Below are positions 9,612-18,453 of a DNA stretch of 64,000 nt, one piece after another. The stretch's first letter is position 1, and each line of letters starts with the position of its first letter. The position numbers and the translations under genes were made by a program. The notes under the pieces are model-generated. The model was not told where the DNA came from and made no database searches. It saw only the letters and a list, made by a program, of their open reading frames with translations. Source of the stretch: Gammaproteobacteria bacterium (GTDB lineage: Bacteria > Pseudomonadota > Gammaproteobacteria > Steroidobacterales > Steroidobacteraceae); contig CANGBB010000006.1 in assembly GCA_947452065.1 (NCBI GenBank), positions 1 to 64,000 of the forward strand, read 5' to 3'.

Positions 9612-10972
9612 GACTGGGCCGGTAACGGTTCCAGGCGGTGCTGCTGGCTGCGCAGAATGCGGTAGCAGTCGCGATCGAAGCGTGGCTGTGGGGTTGCCAG
9701 CAGCTCGTACAATTCATCCTGTGTCCGCGCCGTGCCAAGGTAGGCCCAGTTGCTGACCAGGTGCACATCCTGGCCTTCTCGCAGACATGCCGCGCCCGGG
9801 AATGGCCAGCTCTGCAGCTTAAGTTTGCCCATGGCTTCCAGCAGTCGGATGGCATGACGTGCGGCCGACTCCTCGCCGATGCAGACGCCACGACACCGGC
9901 CTAACTGACGTGCGAAGCAGCCGCGCTCGCTGGCCTGCGCCTCGAGCCCAATCGCCTGTCGGCACAAGTGGTGCTCATCGGCGAGTTTAAGCAGCGCGGT
10001 ACGTGCCTGTCGCTCGCTGTTGAACAGCCCGTAGAGGTTCGTCGCTTTTCGCAGGTCGAGGTCACGCGCGGCGGCGATTTCGATGCGCGGACCCAGCGGC
10101 CCATCCAGCAGTATCACTGAGCACAGATCGCCACTGGCGCGAAGCCGGCGGTTGTGTAGCGGCTGGAGTGACTTGACCAGCGTTGCTTCCTTGAGCAGCG
10201 CGCCAATCTCACCGCCGGTTTCGATCCACTCCACCTGCCGCACCTGCTGGCTCAGGCGCATCTCCTTCGGAGATGTCACATCGGTACCGAAGTGAGACAA
10301 AACGCGCTGCCGGATGTTGCGCGACTTGCCCACATACAGCGCACGCTCGTCCTCACCGCGGAAGATATAAACCCCGCTGGTCTCCGGCAATTCGTCAGGC
10401 AGATGTTGTGGCAGGTGCGCGGGCAGACTGGCATGGGTGGTCAGTTGACGCAGTGTGGCTTCAAACTCCGTCTCTGACACGGCGGTGCTGGCCTGCTGCC
10501 AGAACTGGTGGATCAGGCGGGCGTCGCCGAGTGCACGATGGCGATCACTGATGGTGAGATCGTGGCGTGCGATCAGGGCATCGAGATTGTGATGTCGGTG
10601 CCCCGGGTACAGTGCACGCGAGAGTCGTACGGTACAGAGGGTCTGGACGCGAAAGTCGCTGCCAGCACGGCGGAATGACTGCTTCAGGAAGCCATAATCG
10701 AAGCGGGCGTTATGCGCGATGAAAAGCCGCCCTTCGAGCATTTGATGCAACTGCGGCGCGAGGTCTTCGAAGGGCGGGGCGTCAGCCACCATATCGTCGC
10801 TGATGCCGGTCAGACTCTGGATGAATGCCGGAATGCGGCAGCCGGGATGAACCAGCGATGTCCACTCCTCAACACCCGTGTCATCGACCAGGATCACGCC
10901 GATTTCGGTGATCCGATCCAGTGAGGCGTTGGAGCCGGTGGTCTCCAGATCGACGAAGGCGAGTGGACGCAT
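9608..10972 (-). CDS. DnaQ-like exonuclease fused to GIY-YIG (UvrC N-terminal-like) nuclease
   Basis: A 454-residue fusion. Residues 1-165 are a DEDDh 3'-5' exonuclease: FVDLETTGS (Asp8/Glu10 region), IAHNARFDYGFL and HRALGDARLIHQF carry the acidic residues and histidine. A linker leads to a GIY-YIG domain beginning near residue 198 with SGVYIFRGEDERALYVGKSRNIRQ, as in UvrC and Cho. The C-terminal part has cysteines (ERGCFARQLGRCRGVC) in the position of the UvrC Cys-rich region. The order DnaQ-UvrC is known from mycobacterial proteins such as Rv2191. A role in repair of bulky or cross-linked lesions is inference. I use ATG 10972; a TTG at 10990 is an alternative. It is a single gene convergent with DUF1343. 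Confidence 0.85.
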   Translation of the reverse strand: MRPLAFVDLETTGSNASLDRITEIGVILVDDTGVEEWTSLVHPGCRIPAFIQSLTGISDDMVADAPPFEDLAPQLHQMLEGRLFIAHNARFDYGFLKQSFRRAGSDFRVQTLCTVRLSRALYPGHRHHNLDALIARHDLTISDRHRALGDARLIHQFWQQASTAVSETEFEATLRQLTTHASLPAHLPQHLPDELPETSGVYIFRGEDERALYVGKSRNIRQRVLSHFGTDVTSPKEMRLSQQVRQVEWIETGGEIGALLKEATLVKSLQPLHNRRLRASGDLCSVILLDGPLGPRIEIAAARDLDLRKATNLYGLFNSERQARTALLKLADEHHLCRQAIGLEAQASERGCFARQLGRCRGVCIGEESAARHAIRLLEAMGKLKLQSWPFPGAACLREGQDVHLVSNWAYLGTARTQDELYELLATPQPRFDRDCYRILRSQQHRLEPLPAQS

Positions 10973-11041
10973 GGCTCTATTGTCACTCAACGGTCATAGT
11001 CCCGTCACGATGTTGCCCAAGTTGATGTCCAGCCTTTCCCC

Positions 11042-12634
11042 ATGGGAACTGCTGAGAGTCTGCGGGCTTGGTGCGAGCAAAATCGCCAGATAGTCCTATT
11101 CGCAATTCTGGTGATCGCCCTTTTCTTGCGGCTGCAACAAATCTCCCAGCCCTTCATTGACGAATATTCCTGGCGCGAGGCTGACACGGCCTCAATGGCG
11201 GACGGATTCGCTTCCGGTAGCTGGAATATCTTTCAACCACAGGTCCGCTGGGGTGGATCAGGGCCCAACCATATCGGTGCTGAGTTTCAAACCGTCAGCT
11301 TCATGGCTGCACTGGGTTACAAGGTCGTGGGGAGCGCGCCGTGGGTGGGTCGGCTGGTCTCAGTCGCCTTCGGTGTCTGGGGGCTCTTCGCCTTCTGCCA
11401 ATTGCTTCGTCGTGTCTGGTCAACGCCAGCTGCGTTAACGGCTACCGCGGTGTTGGCTGTGATGCCTGGGGCCGTCTTCATCGATCGGTCCTTCCTGTCT
11501 GATGGTGCGATGACGGCGTTGATGACGACTAGCCTCTGGTGGTTTGTCGCGTGGTGCCAGTCCCGAAGATTTCCATACCTTGTTGGTGCGGTGATCACCG
11601 GCGCCTTGGGCTGTCTGACAAAATTAACCGGCGGGATACTTATTCTCCCCGCGCTCTACGCTGCATACTCACTGCTGGGTCATCGATTGCATGAGCGCTC
11701 GACGCGCTTGTATTTGCTCGTCGCAGCCATACTGGTCGCATTGCCGGTGTGCTCTTACTACCTCTGGGCGCGGCATCTGGCTGCCAGTGCTGCGCCATTT
11801 CATTTCACGGGCGGCGGTAAGTTCGTTTGGAGCGGCGAATTTGCGGAGTGGTTGAAAAACGACTACTACCTGCCGCAATTCTGGCATCTCATTTGTTCGG
11901 ATCTTTGGGGACTCCCGCTGATCTGTCTGGCGACGTTGGGATTGTGCGTCCGCCCTGAATCACAGCAACCGAATGGGGCGCGTTGGCTGATGCATGTCTG
12001 GCTGATCGCGATGCTGATCCGCTACTTGGTAGAGGCGCGTCATCTGGTCGCGGATCCGTACAATGTCCATCTGTTCAATCCGGTGGTTGCTGCGTTTGCG
12101 GGAGCCGGACTGTCGCGTCTGCTGGCGATTGCGGCTGGGATGCGCCTGCCGCGGCCACGGGCGGCATTGGGTTTGCTGCTCTTTTCTGGAGTTGCCCTTG
12201 CGGGCACTGCGATCGGAGGTCGCTGGCATGCCGGAGAGCCTTGGTCCGAACCCTACAGCGACCACTATGTTCTGGCGCGACGCTTGGCTGAGCTCTCAAG
12301 CCCAAATGATCTGGTTATTTCCTTTGGATTGGAGCCCGTCGTTTTGTATCACAGCGATCGCCATGGCTGGGTATTTCCACCTGAGGAAATAGCCACTATG
12401 AAGCCCGGCGCAGCGGCCCATAAGAGTGATTACGGTCCAAGTGACCTTGCCAGTCTGCGTCAGCTCAGGATGCAGGGTGCTCGCTGGTTGGTGATTCCAT
12501 CATTCAACAGCTATCTGCCGGCGGAAAGATCGGAACGTTTGCTCTCTGACTATCCCGAACTCTTCGTCGGGATATTCAACGATTTCGAACTGGTCAGTGA
12601 GCAGCCAGAAGGCCTGATTTTCCGAATAAAGTAG
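11042..12634 (+). CDS. Membrane glycosyltransferase, GT39/PMT-ArnT superfamily
   Basis: A 530-residue integral membrane protein with about ten to twelve hydrophobic segments. The first periplasmic loop has the acidic signature FIDEYSWREADTASMA, where the acidic residue is the presumed catalytic base in the dolichyl/undecaprenyl-phosphate-sugar glycosyltransferases (PMT, ArnT). The C-terminal ~130 residues form a soluble periplasmic part. It probably transfers a sugar from a polyprenyl-phosphate donor to a lipid or protein outside the cytosol. The gene stands alone between two genes on the other strand. By eye it is less GC-rich at third codon positions than its neighbours, hinting at transfer. 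Donor and acceptor are unknown. Confidence 0.75.
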   Translation: MGTAESLRAWCEQNRQIVLFAILVIALFLRLQQISQPFIDEYSWREADTASMADGFASGSWNIFQPQVRWGGSGPNHIGAEFQTVSFMAALGYKVVGSAPWVGRLVSVAFGVWGLFAFCQLLRRVWSTPAALTATAVLAVMPGAVFIDRSFLSDGAMTALMTTSLWWFVAWCQSRRFPYLVGAVITGALGCLTKLTGGILILPALYAAYSLLGHRLHERSTRLYLLVAAILVALPVCSYYLWARHLAASAAPFHFTGGGKFVWSGEFAEWLKNDYYLPQFWHLICSDLWGLPLICLATLGLCVRPESQQPNGARWLMHVWLIAMLIRYLVEARHLVADPYNVHLFNPVVAAFAGAGLSRLLAIAAGMRLPRPRAALGLLLFSGVALAGTAIGGRWHAGEPWSEPYSDHYVLARRLAELSSPNDLVISFGLEPVVLYHSDRHGWVFPPEEIATMKPGAAAHKSDYGPSDLASLRQLRMQGARWLVIPSFNSYLPAERSERLLSDYPELFVGIFNDFELVSEQPEGLIFRIK

Positions 12635-12679
12635 CGCCTCCACAGGAGTTCGCTCTTCTCTGTCTGCTGTTGGGGTGAC

Positions 12680-14734
12680 TCAACGCCTGCTGAGTTCCGC
12701 CAGCAGCGCATCGGCGTGATAGACCTTGGTCAACGCTTCGTGCATCAACGCGGGGTGCACCGCAATGGCACGATTTTTTTCGGTATCAAACCAATAGGCG
12801 CCGGAGATGGAATGGATGTTGCCATCGAACATCAGGCCCACCACATCGCCCTTGGCATCGATGAGCGGACTGCCCGAGTTGCCGCCGACGATATCGTTGG
12901 TGGTCGACAGATTCACCGGCGTGTTCATGTCCAGCTGATCACGGACGCGCATGAAAGACTCGGGTATGCGGAACGGCGGGTTCCCGGTGGCGCGTGCGAA
13001 GGCCGTCCCCAGACGAGTGTAGGGCGAGAGCTGTACGCCATTTTCCGTCCAGGCCTGAACCGAACCGAAATTGAGTCGCAGCGTGAAGGTGGCGTCGGGA
13101 TAGACCTGCGTGCCGTAAAGGGTGAAGCGGGCGCGGGCAATCTGCTCCTCGGCGCGCCGGATAGGTGCCTCGACCTCGTCTTCCATTCGCTTGCGGAGTG
13201 CGCGGGCCGCTGCGTCTGACTCCCGCGCCAGTTTGATCATCGGATCTGTGGAGGCTTCGACGGCGGCTTGCCCGCCGTCCCAAAGCGCCAGTCGTACCGC
13301 GGGGTCGTCCAGCTTTGAACCGGCGATGAGCGTTGCTGCCAGCCGGTCCGGCGAGGTGTTGGCCAACAGTGCCCGAACCTGCGGATGATCCGGGCCGAGC
13401 CATTCGCGCATGCGCTCGAAACCGAAGGTGAGCGTCAGTTGCTCCAACTCGGGGTAGACGGGCACGGGTGCGGCCATCGTCTGGCGCAGTCGCGGCAAAG
13501 CGGTATCGGTGTATTCCCGCAGTCGCTCCGCGTTCGGCTTGCCGCGCTCGGCCGCCGCACGGACCAAGGTCCGCGCGTAACGGTACAGGCGGCTGTTGAA
13601 GCCGGCCGCTCCTTCGAGAAATGAAGCCTCAGTGGCCAGCGTGCGCTCGATCACCAGAGCCTGCTCGATGGACTGCCAGGGATCGCCCAGCGACTTCAGC
13701 GATGCAGATGCCGCAATCCCGGCCCGCAAAGCGCTTTCCTCGCGCTGTTTTGTGGCCCACAGCGATTCGTCATGAAGAGCGTCGAGCTGCTTGCGGCGGA
13801 CCTTAATCGTGTTTTCAAGGCTATTGAGCGCTTCCTGGACGATGCGGGACGCGCCCTCACTGCTCTTGGCGAACTGGATGTAACGGCCACGCAGCTCGCT
13901 ACTGCGCAGCAGTGTCTGTGGCAGTTCGACGTCACGCAGGAAGCGCAGCTGGGCCGTCGTCAACAGGCGATTGGTCGAGCCCGGATGACCTGACACAAAA
14001 ACCGCTGCGCCTTCCGCAGGGCCTTGGAAATCGATGTGTAGAGGGTGCGCGATCGATGCCGGTTTGCCGTCTGCGTAAGCGCGCAGCAGGGCCATGTCGA
14101 GGCACCAGCGTGGATACTGGAAGTTGTCCGGATCTCCGCCGAAGGCAGCGACATCGGCTTCGGGCGCGAAGGCCAGCCGGACGTCGGTGTAGCGGCGATA
14201 CTTGTAGAGGAAATATTGCCCACCGTTATACAGAGTCACTGTCTGGCACTTGAGCTTGGACGATTTCTCGCAGGCTGCTTCCAGTTCCGTCATGCGACGG
14301 TTGCGCGCTTCGTTTGCCGTGCGGTCATCGCCGCTGCCCGTAGCCGCAGCGACTTTCTCGGTGACGTTTTCCATCTCGACCAGAACGTCTGCTACTTGTG
14401 CTGCACACGGCATTTCCTGTTCTCGGCCGCGCGCCAGGAAGCCGGTCTCAAGCAGGCTGCGATCCTTGGAAGAGTGCTCGGCCAGACAACTCGCCACGCA
14501 ATGGTGGTTGGTCAGTATCAGCCCGTCTGAGGAGACGAATGAGCCCGTGCAGCCGGCGAGTCGGACGGTCGCGGTGCGTACCCGGTCAAGCCAGGACTGG
14601 TCGATGTTGGCACCGAACTGGGCTTTGACTCGTGCGGCGGGAAAATTGTCATAAGTCCACATGCCCTCATCAGCCATGGCGGCGATGGCGAACAGGCAGG
14701 ATGCACTCAGCAGCAGGACACGGCGAATTCTCAT
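12680..14734 (-). CDS. S46 family dipeptidyl-peptidase (DPP7/DPP11-like)
   Basis: An exported serine peptidase of 684 residues that removes dipeptides from peptide N-termini in the periplasm, feeding amino-acid uptake. Residues 1-22 are a signal peptide. The chymotrypsin-like fold is shown by TNHHC (His77/His78), a GDPDNFQYPRWCLD stretch with the triad aspartate near residue 200, and GGNSGSP with nucleophile Ser620. The length is typical of S46. In-frame ATGs at 14752 and 14746 would add six or four residues; I chose 14734 because GAGGA lies 11 bases before it, while the upstream codons have that site too close. It is transcribed alone. The P1 preference (DPP7 versus DPP11) cannot be assigned by eye. 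Confidence 0.9.
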   Translation of the reverse strand: MRIRRVLLLSASCLFAIAAMADEGMWTYDNFPAARVKAQFGANIDQSWLDRVRTATVRLAGCTGSFVSSDGLILTNHHCVASCLAEHSSKDRSLLETGFLARGREQEMPCAAQVADVLVEMENVTEKVAAATGSGDDRTANEARNRRMTELEAACEKSSKLKCQTVTLYNGGQYFLYKYRRYTDVRLAFAPEADVAAFGGDPDNFQYPRWCLDMALLRAYADGKPASIAHPLHIDFQGPAEGAAVFVSGHPGSTNRLLTTAQLRFLRDVELPQTLLRSSELRGRYIQFAKSSEGASRIVQEALNSLENTIKVRRKQLDALHDESLWATKQREESALRAGIAASASLKSLGDPWQSIEQALVIERTLATEASFLEGAAGFNSRLYRYARTLVRAAAERGKPNAERLREYTDTALPRLRQTMAAPVPVYPELEQLTLTFGFERMREWLGPDHPQVRALLANTSPDRLAATLIAGSKLDDPAVRLALWDGGQAAVEASTDPMIKLARESDAAARALRKRMEDEVEAPIRRAEEQIARARFTLYGTQVYPDATFTLRLNFGSVQAWTENGVQLSPYTRLGTAFARATGNPPFRIPESFMRVRDQLDMNTPVNLSTTNDIVGGNSGSPLIDAKGDVVGLMFDGNIHSISGAYWFDTEKNRAIAVHPALMHEALTKVYHADALLAELSRR

Positions 14735-14827
14735 GGTTTCCGACATCCTCATTGGCCTGAAGCGGCCGCCCTAATCATATGAGTTCGGCCACGCGCCCGC
14801 CACAAGCGGCGGTGGAGCGCGCGTCCG

Positions 14828-15076
14828 ATGCCAAGCGTCGCTACGCGTTGTACTGATACCCCGGCCTATTCGCTGAATGATGCCGCCAGGCCGGATTCAA
14901 GTCTGTGGATTCCAGAAGCGTTTATTCAGCCAAACCAGTATGTCCGCATTGGTCTGCAGTACCGCAAGTGGGACCAGTACCTGGGTATGAAGCGCAATTA
15001 CGATCCTGAAGGCCTGATCGGGCGCAACGCATCTGACAACAACACCTGGTTGTTGTACTTCTGGCTGGCCCGATAA
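14828..15076 (+). pseudogene. C-terminal remnant of an outer-membrane beta-barrel protein
   Basis: The open frame holds about 80 residues whose last ~50 look like the final strands of a large outer-membrane barrel: alternating aromatic/polar YVRIGLQYRKWDQYLG, then NYDPEGLIGRNASDNNTW and a terminal aromatic strand LLYFWLA. The GRNASDNNT ending is familiar from long hypothetical barrel proteins often next to multihaem cytochrome genes in proteobacteria. Nothing of the preceding several hundred residues is present, since the frame closes at TGA 14780 and a divergent peptidase starts just upstream. I read it as a deletion remnant. The rest of the 14735-15092 interval holds only the peptidase promoter region. 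Confidence 0.5.
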
Positions 15077-15092
15077 GACGCTGTGGCGTCGC

Positions 15093-15710
15093 TCAGGCTC
15101 CGGAGCGCGCCAGCCAGCCCTTGATGCCCGCGTGTTCGGCCGCCGCGCGATAGAGTTGCAGCAGTTTGGGGCAATGGTCCAGTACCGTCGTGGGGATATG
15201 ATCGAGTACGCCTGAGACCAGCCAGCGCACCAGCATGTAGATCTTGATATCGGCCACCATCAGTTGGGTGCCGCCGATGAATGGCCCGCTCTGGAGCTGT
15301 CGCTCCATCTGACTGCCCCAGTTCTTCAGTTCCTTTGCGGCCAGTGCTTCACGAGCCTGACGCTTCTGCTCTGGATCGGCGATACGCAGAGTGGGCGAGA
15401 TGCTGTGTCGCAGATCCTCGACCGCGCACATCAGAGATTCATGATGGGCCGCCTCGAACGCGTCCACAGGGTGCAGTCCGAACTGCCGCCCGATGAACAC
15501 GAGGATGGCATTGGAGTGCGCCAGCAGCGGTTTGCCAGGCATTTCCAGTACGGGAAGAGCTGCGAAGGGCATGCGCTCTTTCATGGCCGGCCAATCCCTG
15601 GACTGGACCCGTACGTCCTCGAAATCGACCCCGGCCAAATGCAGCGCAATCCGGCATTCCTCACCGCGGCTGCCGGCGAAATCAAAATAAATCAGACGGG
15701 GTTTCTGCAT
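15093..15710 (-). CDS. Glutathione S-transferase family protein
   Basis: A 205-residue cytosolic protein with the GST layout. The N-terminal thioredoxin-like domain starts with RLIYFDFAGSRGEECRIAL, where Tyr8 is the likely glutathione-activating residue of sigma-like GSTs. It contains the cis-proline stretch AALPVLEM and the gamma-glutamyl contact AHSNAILVFIGR. An all-helical C-terminal domain follows (residues 85-205). It probably conjugates glutathione to electrophiles; the substrate is unknown. The ATG at 15710 is followed by the whole domain without extension. It is not in an evident operon; the barrel remnant ends just downstream on the other strand. Confidence 0.85.
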   Translation of the reverse strand: MQKPRLIYFDFAGSRGEECRIALHLAGVDFEDVRVQSRDWPAMKERMPFAALPVLEMPGKPLLAHSNAILVFIGRQFGLHPVDAFEAAHHESLMCAVEDLRHSISPTLRIADPEQKRQAREALAAKELKNWGSQMERQLQSGPFIGGTQLMVADIKIYMLVRWLVSGVLDHIPTTVLDHCPKLLQLYRAAAEHAGIKGWLARSGA

Positions 15711-15901
15711 GGCACGCCTCGTTGTATCAGTGATGGGTCGGCGGCCATTCTCAGCCCGGAGCGCGGCTTTGTCATCCGTTGCGACGCATTCGGTTGAAGC
15801 CTGCCGGCCATCGCACGGATAATGCGGGCCTTGGGGGGTCGTTCGCCGGCATTCGCCGCCGCAGCGGCGTTGTTATTCCAATACGAAAACGGGTGCACGA
15901 A

Positions 15902-17437
15902 ATGAAGAAGATCGGAATATGGGCGGCAGGATCTCTGGCCGTCATGGCCATGGCCGTAGCGCAGCAGCGCTACCGGGATCCGCAGAGCTTTGAGTTCAAG
16001 GAATCAGTCAAGGATTCGAAGTCGGTTACGGTGTCGCAGCCTTCGACTGCTGGCTATGGCAATAACCCGCGCGGTTCCGACGATCCGCTGTTCAATGCAC
16101 AGGAACTGCTGGGGCGGCCTACGGCCACCTCCATCACGGTGAACGCCTCGGCGCTCAAGAACCTTGAGGCTTACTATGAATACGGCACCAAGGCCGGCGC
16201 ATACACCGGCAAGACGGCGCAATTCCGGTTTGCCAATCGCGAACCCGTCAGTACGCTGATCGACAATCTGAAGCCGAATACCCGCTATTACTACCGCCTT
16301 CGCTATCGCGAGCCCGGTACTACCAACTTCATGACGCGTGCCGAGCATTCGTTTATGACTGCGCGTCCGCCCGGCAGCACCTACACCTTCGTGGTGCAGT
16401 TCGATCCGCATCTGCTGGAAGGCAACGATATGGAAGCCTACAAGCTGTCGCTGAAGAAGATGGCGGCGGACAATCCGGACTTCATGATCGATTTGGGTGA
16501 TACCGCCTTCGTTGATCGTGAGAATCCCGGCAAGCTGGGCCTAGAGGCCTTCCAGGCGCACCTGACCAATCGCAACCTGCTGGCGCGTTCCTATTTCGAG
16601 CGGATCAATCACTCGATTCCGCTGTACATGGTGCTCGGCAATCATGAGGGCGAGTGGGCCAACAAGCTCGATGGCACGCCCAACAACATCGCAGTGATGA
16701 ACACGCTGACTCGCAAAAAGTACTACCCGAATCCGGAGCCGAATGGCTTTTACTCGGGCGTCAGTCGCAGTGAGCCTTTTGTGGGGCAGCGTCAGTCGAG
16801 CTATGCATGGGAGTGGGGTGATGCCTTGTTCATCGCACTCGATCCTTACTGGTATTCGCCGCAGGCGCCCGAGCAGGGCGGTGACTGGTGGCTCACCTTG
16901 GGCAAGGAGCAGTACGACTTCCTCAAAAAGGCGCTCGAAACCAGCAAAGCCAAGTACAAGTTCGTCTTCTCGCACAATCTCATCGGCGGCCTGGATATGA
17001 AGGGCCTGATGCGTGGTGGTATCGAGACGGTCAAGTATCTGGAGATGGGTGGCTACAATCTTGATGGGACGTGGGGTTTCGACAAGGCGCGCCCGGGTTG
17101 GGCGATGCCCATCCACCAGCTGCTGGTGGGTAACAACGCCACCATCTACTTCCACGGCCACGATCACCTGTACGTGAAGCAGGATCTGGATGGCATCGTG
17201 TATCAGGAAGGCCCGGTGCCGGCGCGCAAGGGGCAGGGTGATTCAACGCAGTCCGCCAAGGACTACAACTACAACCACGGTACGGTGGTCAGCGGCGGTG
17301 GGTATCTGCGCGTGCGTGTGTCGCCAGAGGATGTGAAGGTGGACTTTGTGAAGACCTATCTGCCTTCGGAAGAAGATGCCAGCCACAAGGATGGCATGAT
17401 CGGCGATAGCTACACGATCAAGGCCCGTAAGAACTGA
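15902..17437 (+). CDS. Exported metallophosphatase with N-terminal Fn3-like domain (purple acid phosphatase-like)
   Basis: 511 residues with a signal peptide (residues 1-20, ending MAVAQQ). An N-terminal beta domain (about 75-175) contains NLKPNTRYYYRLRYREPG, as in purple acid phosphatases. The calcineurin-like metallophosphoesterase domain follows with QFDPHL, DLGDTAFVD, LGNHEGEW, SHNLIGG and YFHGHDHLY, which provide the dinuclear-metal ligands. It likely hydrolyses phosphomonoesters or diesters in the periplasm. I start at ATG 15902; the frame is open 41 codons further upstream, but that extension is basic, has no signal and lies in non-coding sequence. A strong hairpin follows the gene. 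Substrate and metal are not predictable here. Confidence 0.85.
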   Translation: MKKIGIWAAGSLAVMAMAVAQQRYRDPQSFEFKESVKDSKSVTVSQPSTAGYGNNPRGSDDPLFNAQELLGRPTATSITVNASALKNLEAYYEYGTKAGAYTGKTAQFRFANREPVSTLIDNLKPNTRYYYRLRYREPGTTNFMTRAEHSFMTARPPGSTYTFVVQFDPHLLEGNDMEAYKLSLKKMAADNPDFMIDLGDTAFVDRENPGKLGLEAFQAHLTNRNLLARSYFERINHSIPLYMVLGNHEGEWANKLDGTPNNIAVMNTLTRKKYYPNPEPNGFYSGVSRSEPFVGQRQSSYAWEWGDALFIALDPYWYSPQAPEQGGDWWLTLGKEQYDFLKKALETSKAKYKFVFSHNLIGGLDMKGLMRGGIETVKYLEMGGYNLDGTWGFDKARPGWAMPIHQLLVGNNATIYFHGHDHLYVKQDLDGIVYQEGPVPARKGQGDSTQSAKDYNYNHGTVVSGGGYLRVRVSPEDVKVDFVKTYLPSEEDASHKDGMIGDSYTIKARKN

Positions 17438-17457
17438 CGCTTACACGGACTGAAACA

Positions 17458-17483
17458 GCGGGCCCGCCATGAGGCGGGTCCGC
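17458..17483. terminator. Bidirectional terminator hairpin
   Basis: An 11-bp stem (GCGGGCCCGCC / GGCGGGTCCGC, one G-U pair) with loop ATGA lies between two convergent genes, 21 bases from each stop region. On the minus strand the stem is followed by TGTTTC, a weak U-tract. Confidence 0.55.
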
Positions 17484-17504
17484 GCAGCCATACGAGTTAC
17501 TGGC

Positions 17505-18299
17505 TCACTTCAGACCCGCTGCGATCGTGCGAATTTCAGCGGGAGAATGCTCGCCGGCCAGCGGCGTGCCGGGCATCAGGTACTTGCCCAGTCCGGCCAG
17601 CGTGCCCACCAGCACCGGCTCGTAGCCCACTTCACGAACCAGATCAGAGACGACGCTGATGGCCGCGGCGTCATCGCCAGCCATCGGCATGCCGATGGTC
17701 TGGGTGTTGGCCGTGGCATCTCCCATCTTCGCAGCTTGGATTGCATTGAAGGCGCGAACGATGCGTGCGCCCGGAAGTGCTTCGATCGACACGAGGCCCA
17801 CCCCACGCTCCCTTGCCGCAGTGGCCATCTCGCCATCGCGTGCCACGATCGGGTTGCAGGCATCAATCACGATCTTGCCGCGGATCATCTCGCCCAGGTC
17901 CTTACCCACTGCTGCCAGTGCCGTGTAGGGCACGGCAATCAGCAGCACCGTACCGAAGGCGGCCGCCTCGCGCGGCGTTCCGGCGTGCGCATTCTTGCCC
18001 AGCTTCGCGGCCAGCTCCTTGTCGTTCTCCAGATGCTGGGAGGAGAACATGACCTCGTGACCGGCTTTCACCCACGTGGTACCAAGGGCGCTGCCGACGC
18101 GTCCTGAGCCGATGATGCCGAGCTTGATCTTGCCTGGCGCTGCCGGCTGCGTTGTGGCCGCCAGTGTCAGCGGGCCAGTGGCTACGGCCAGGCCGGCCAG
18201 CGCAGCCGCCTGCAGGATGGTGCGACGGGTATGCCTGTGCGGGTCATCCGCAGAAGGATTGAGCTCCTGCTGAGACATCGGTTGTTTTCCTTTATTCAT
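17505..18299 (-). CDS. TAT-exported Rossmann protein, F420-dependent NADP oxidoreductase fold
   Basis: 264 residues. Residues 20-50 form a twin-arginine signal (HTRRTILQAAALAGLAVATG), so the protein should be exported folded. The mature part is a dinucleotide-binding domain of the NADPH:F420 oxidoreductase family: KLGIIGSGRVGSALGTTWVKAGH, VLLIAVPYTAL, IDACNPI and VRAFNAI. Such domains reduce F420 or other acceptors with NADPH; in proteobacteria the acceptor is usually unknown. TAT export fits carriage of a bound cofactor. The start is ATG 18299, since AGAGGA lies seven bases upstream; Met8 is a weaker alternative. It is transcribed alone, towards the hairpin at 17458. Confidence 0.75.
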   Translation of the reverse strand: MNKGKQPMSQQELNPSADDPHRHTRRTILQAAALAGLAVATGPLTLAATTQPAAPGKIKLGIIGSGRVGSALGTTWVKAGHEVMFSSQHLENDKELAAKLGKNAHAGTPREAAAFGTVLLIAVPYTALAAVGKDLGEMIRGKIVIDACNPIVARDGEMATAARERGVGLVSIEALPGARIVRAFNAIQAAKMGDATANTQTIGMPMAGDDAAAISVVSDLVREVGYEPVLVGTLAGLGKYLMPGTPLAGEHSPAEIRTIAAGLK

Positions 18300-18453
18300 G
18301 CTTCGTCCTCTTGGTAGGAGTGATCCGGATGGTCATGCTGCCCCGGTGTGAGGGCTTAAGGCTACCGCTGTGCGCCCGGCTTTGCCAAACATGCGTATGG
18401 TCAAGCGGATTTCCGGCATTTCTAATGGGCACAGGCTTTGAAGAGGTGCAGAC

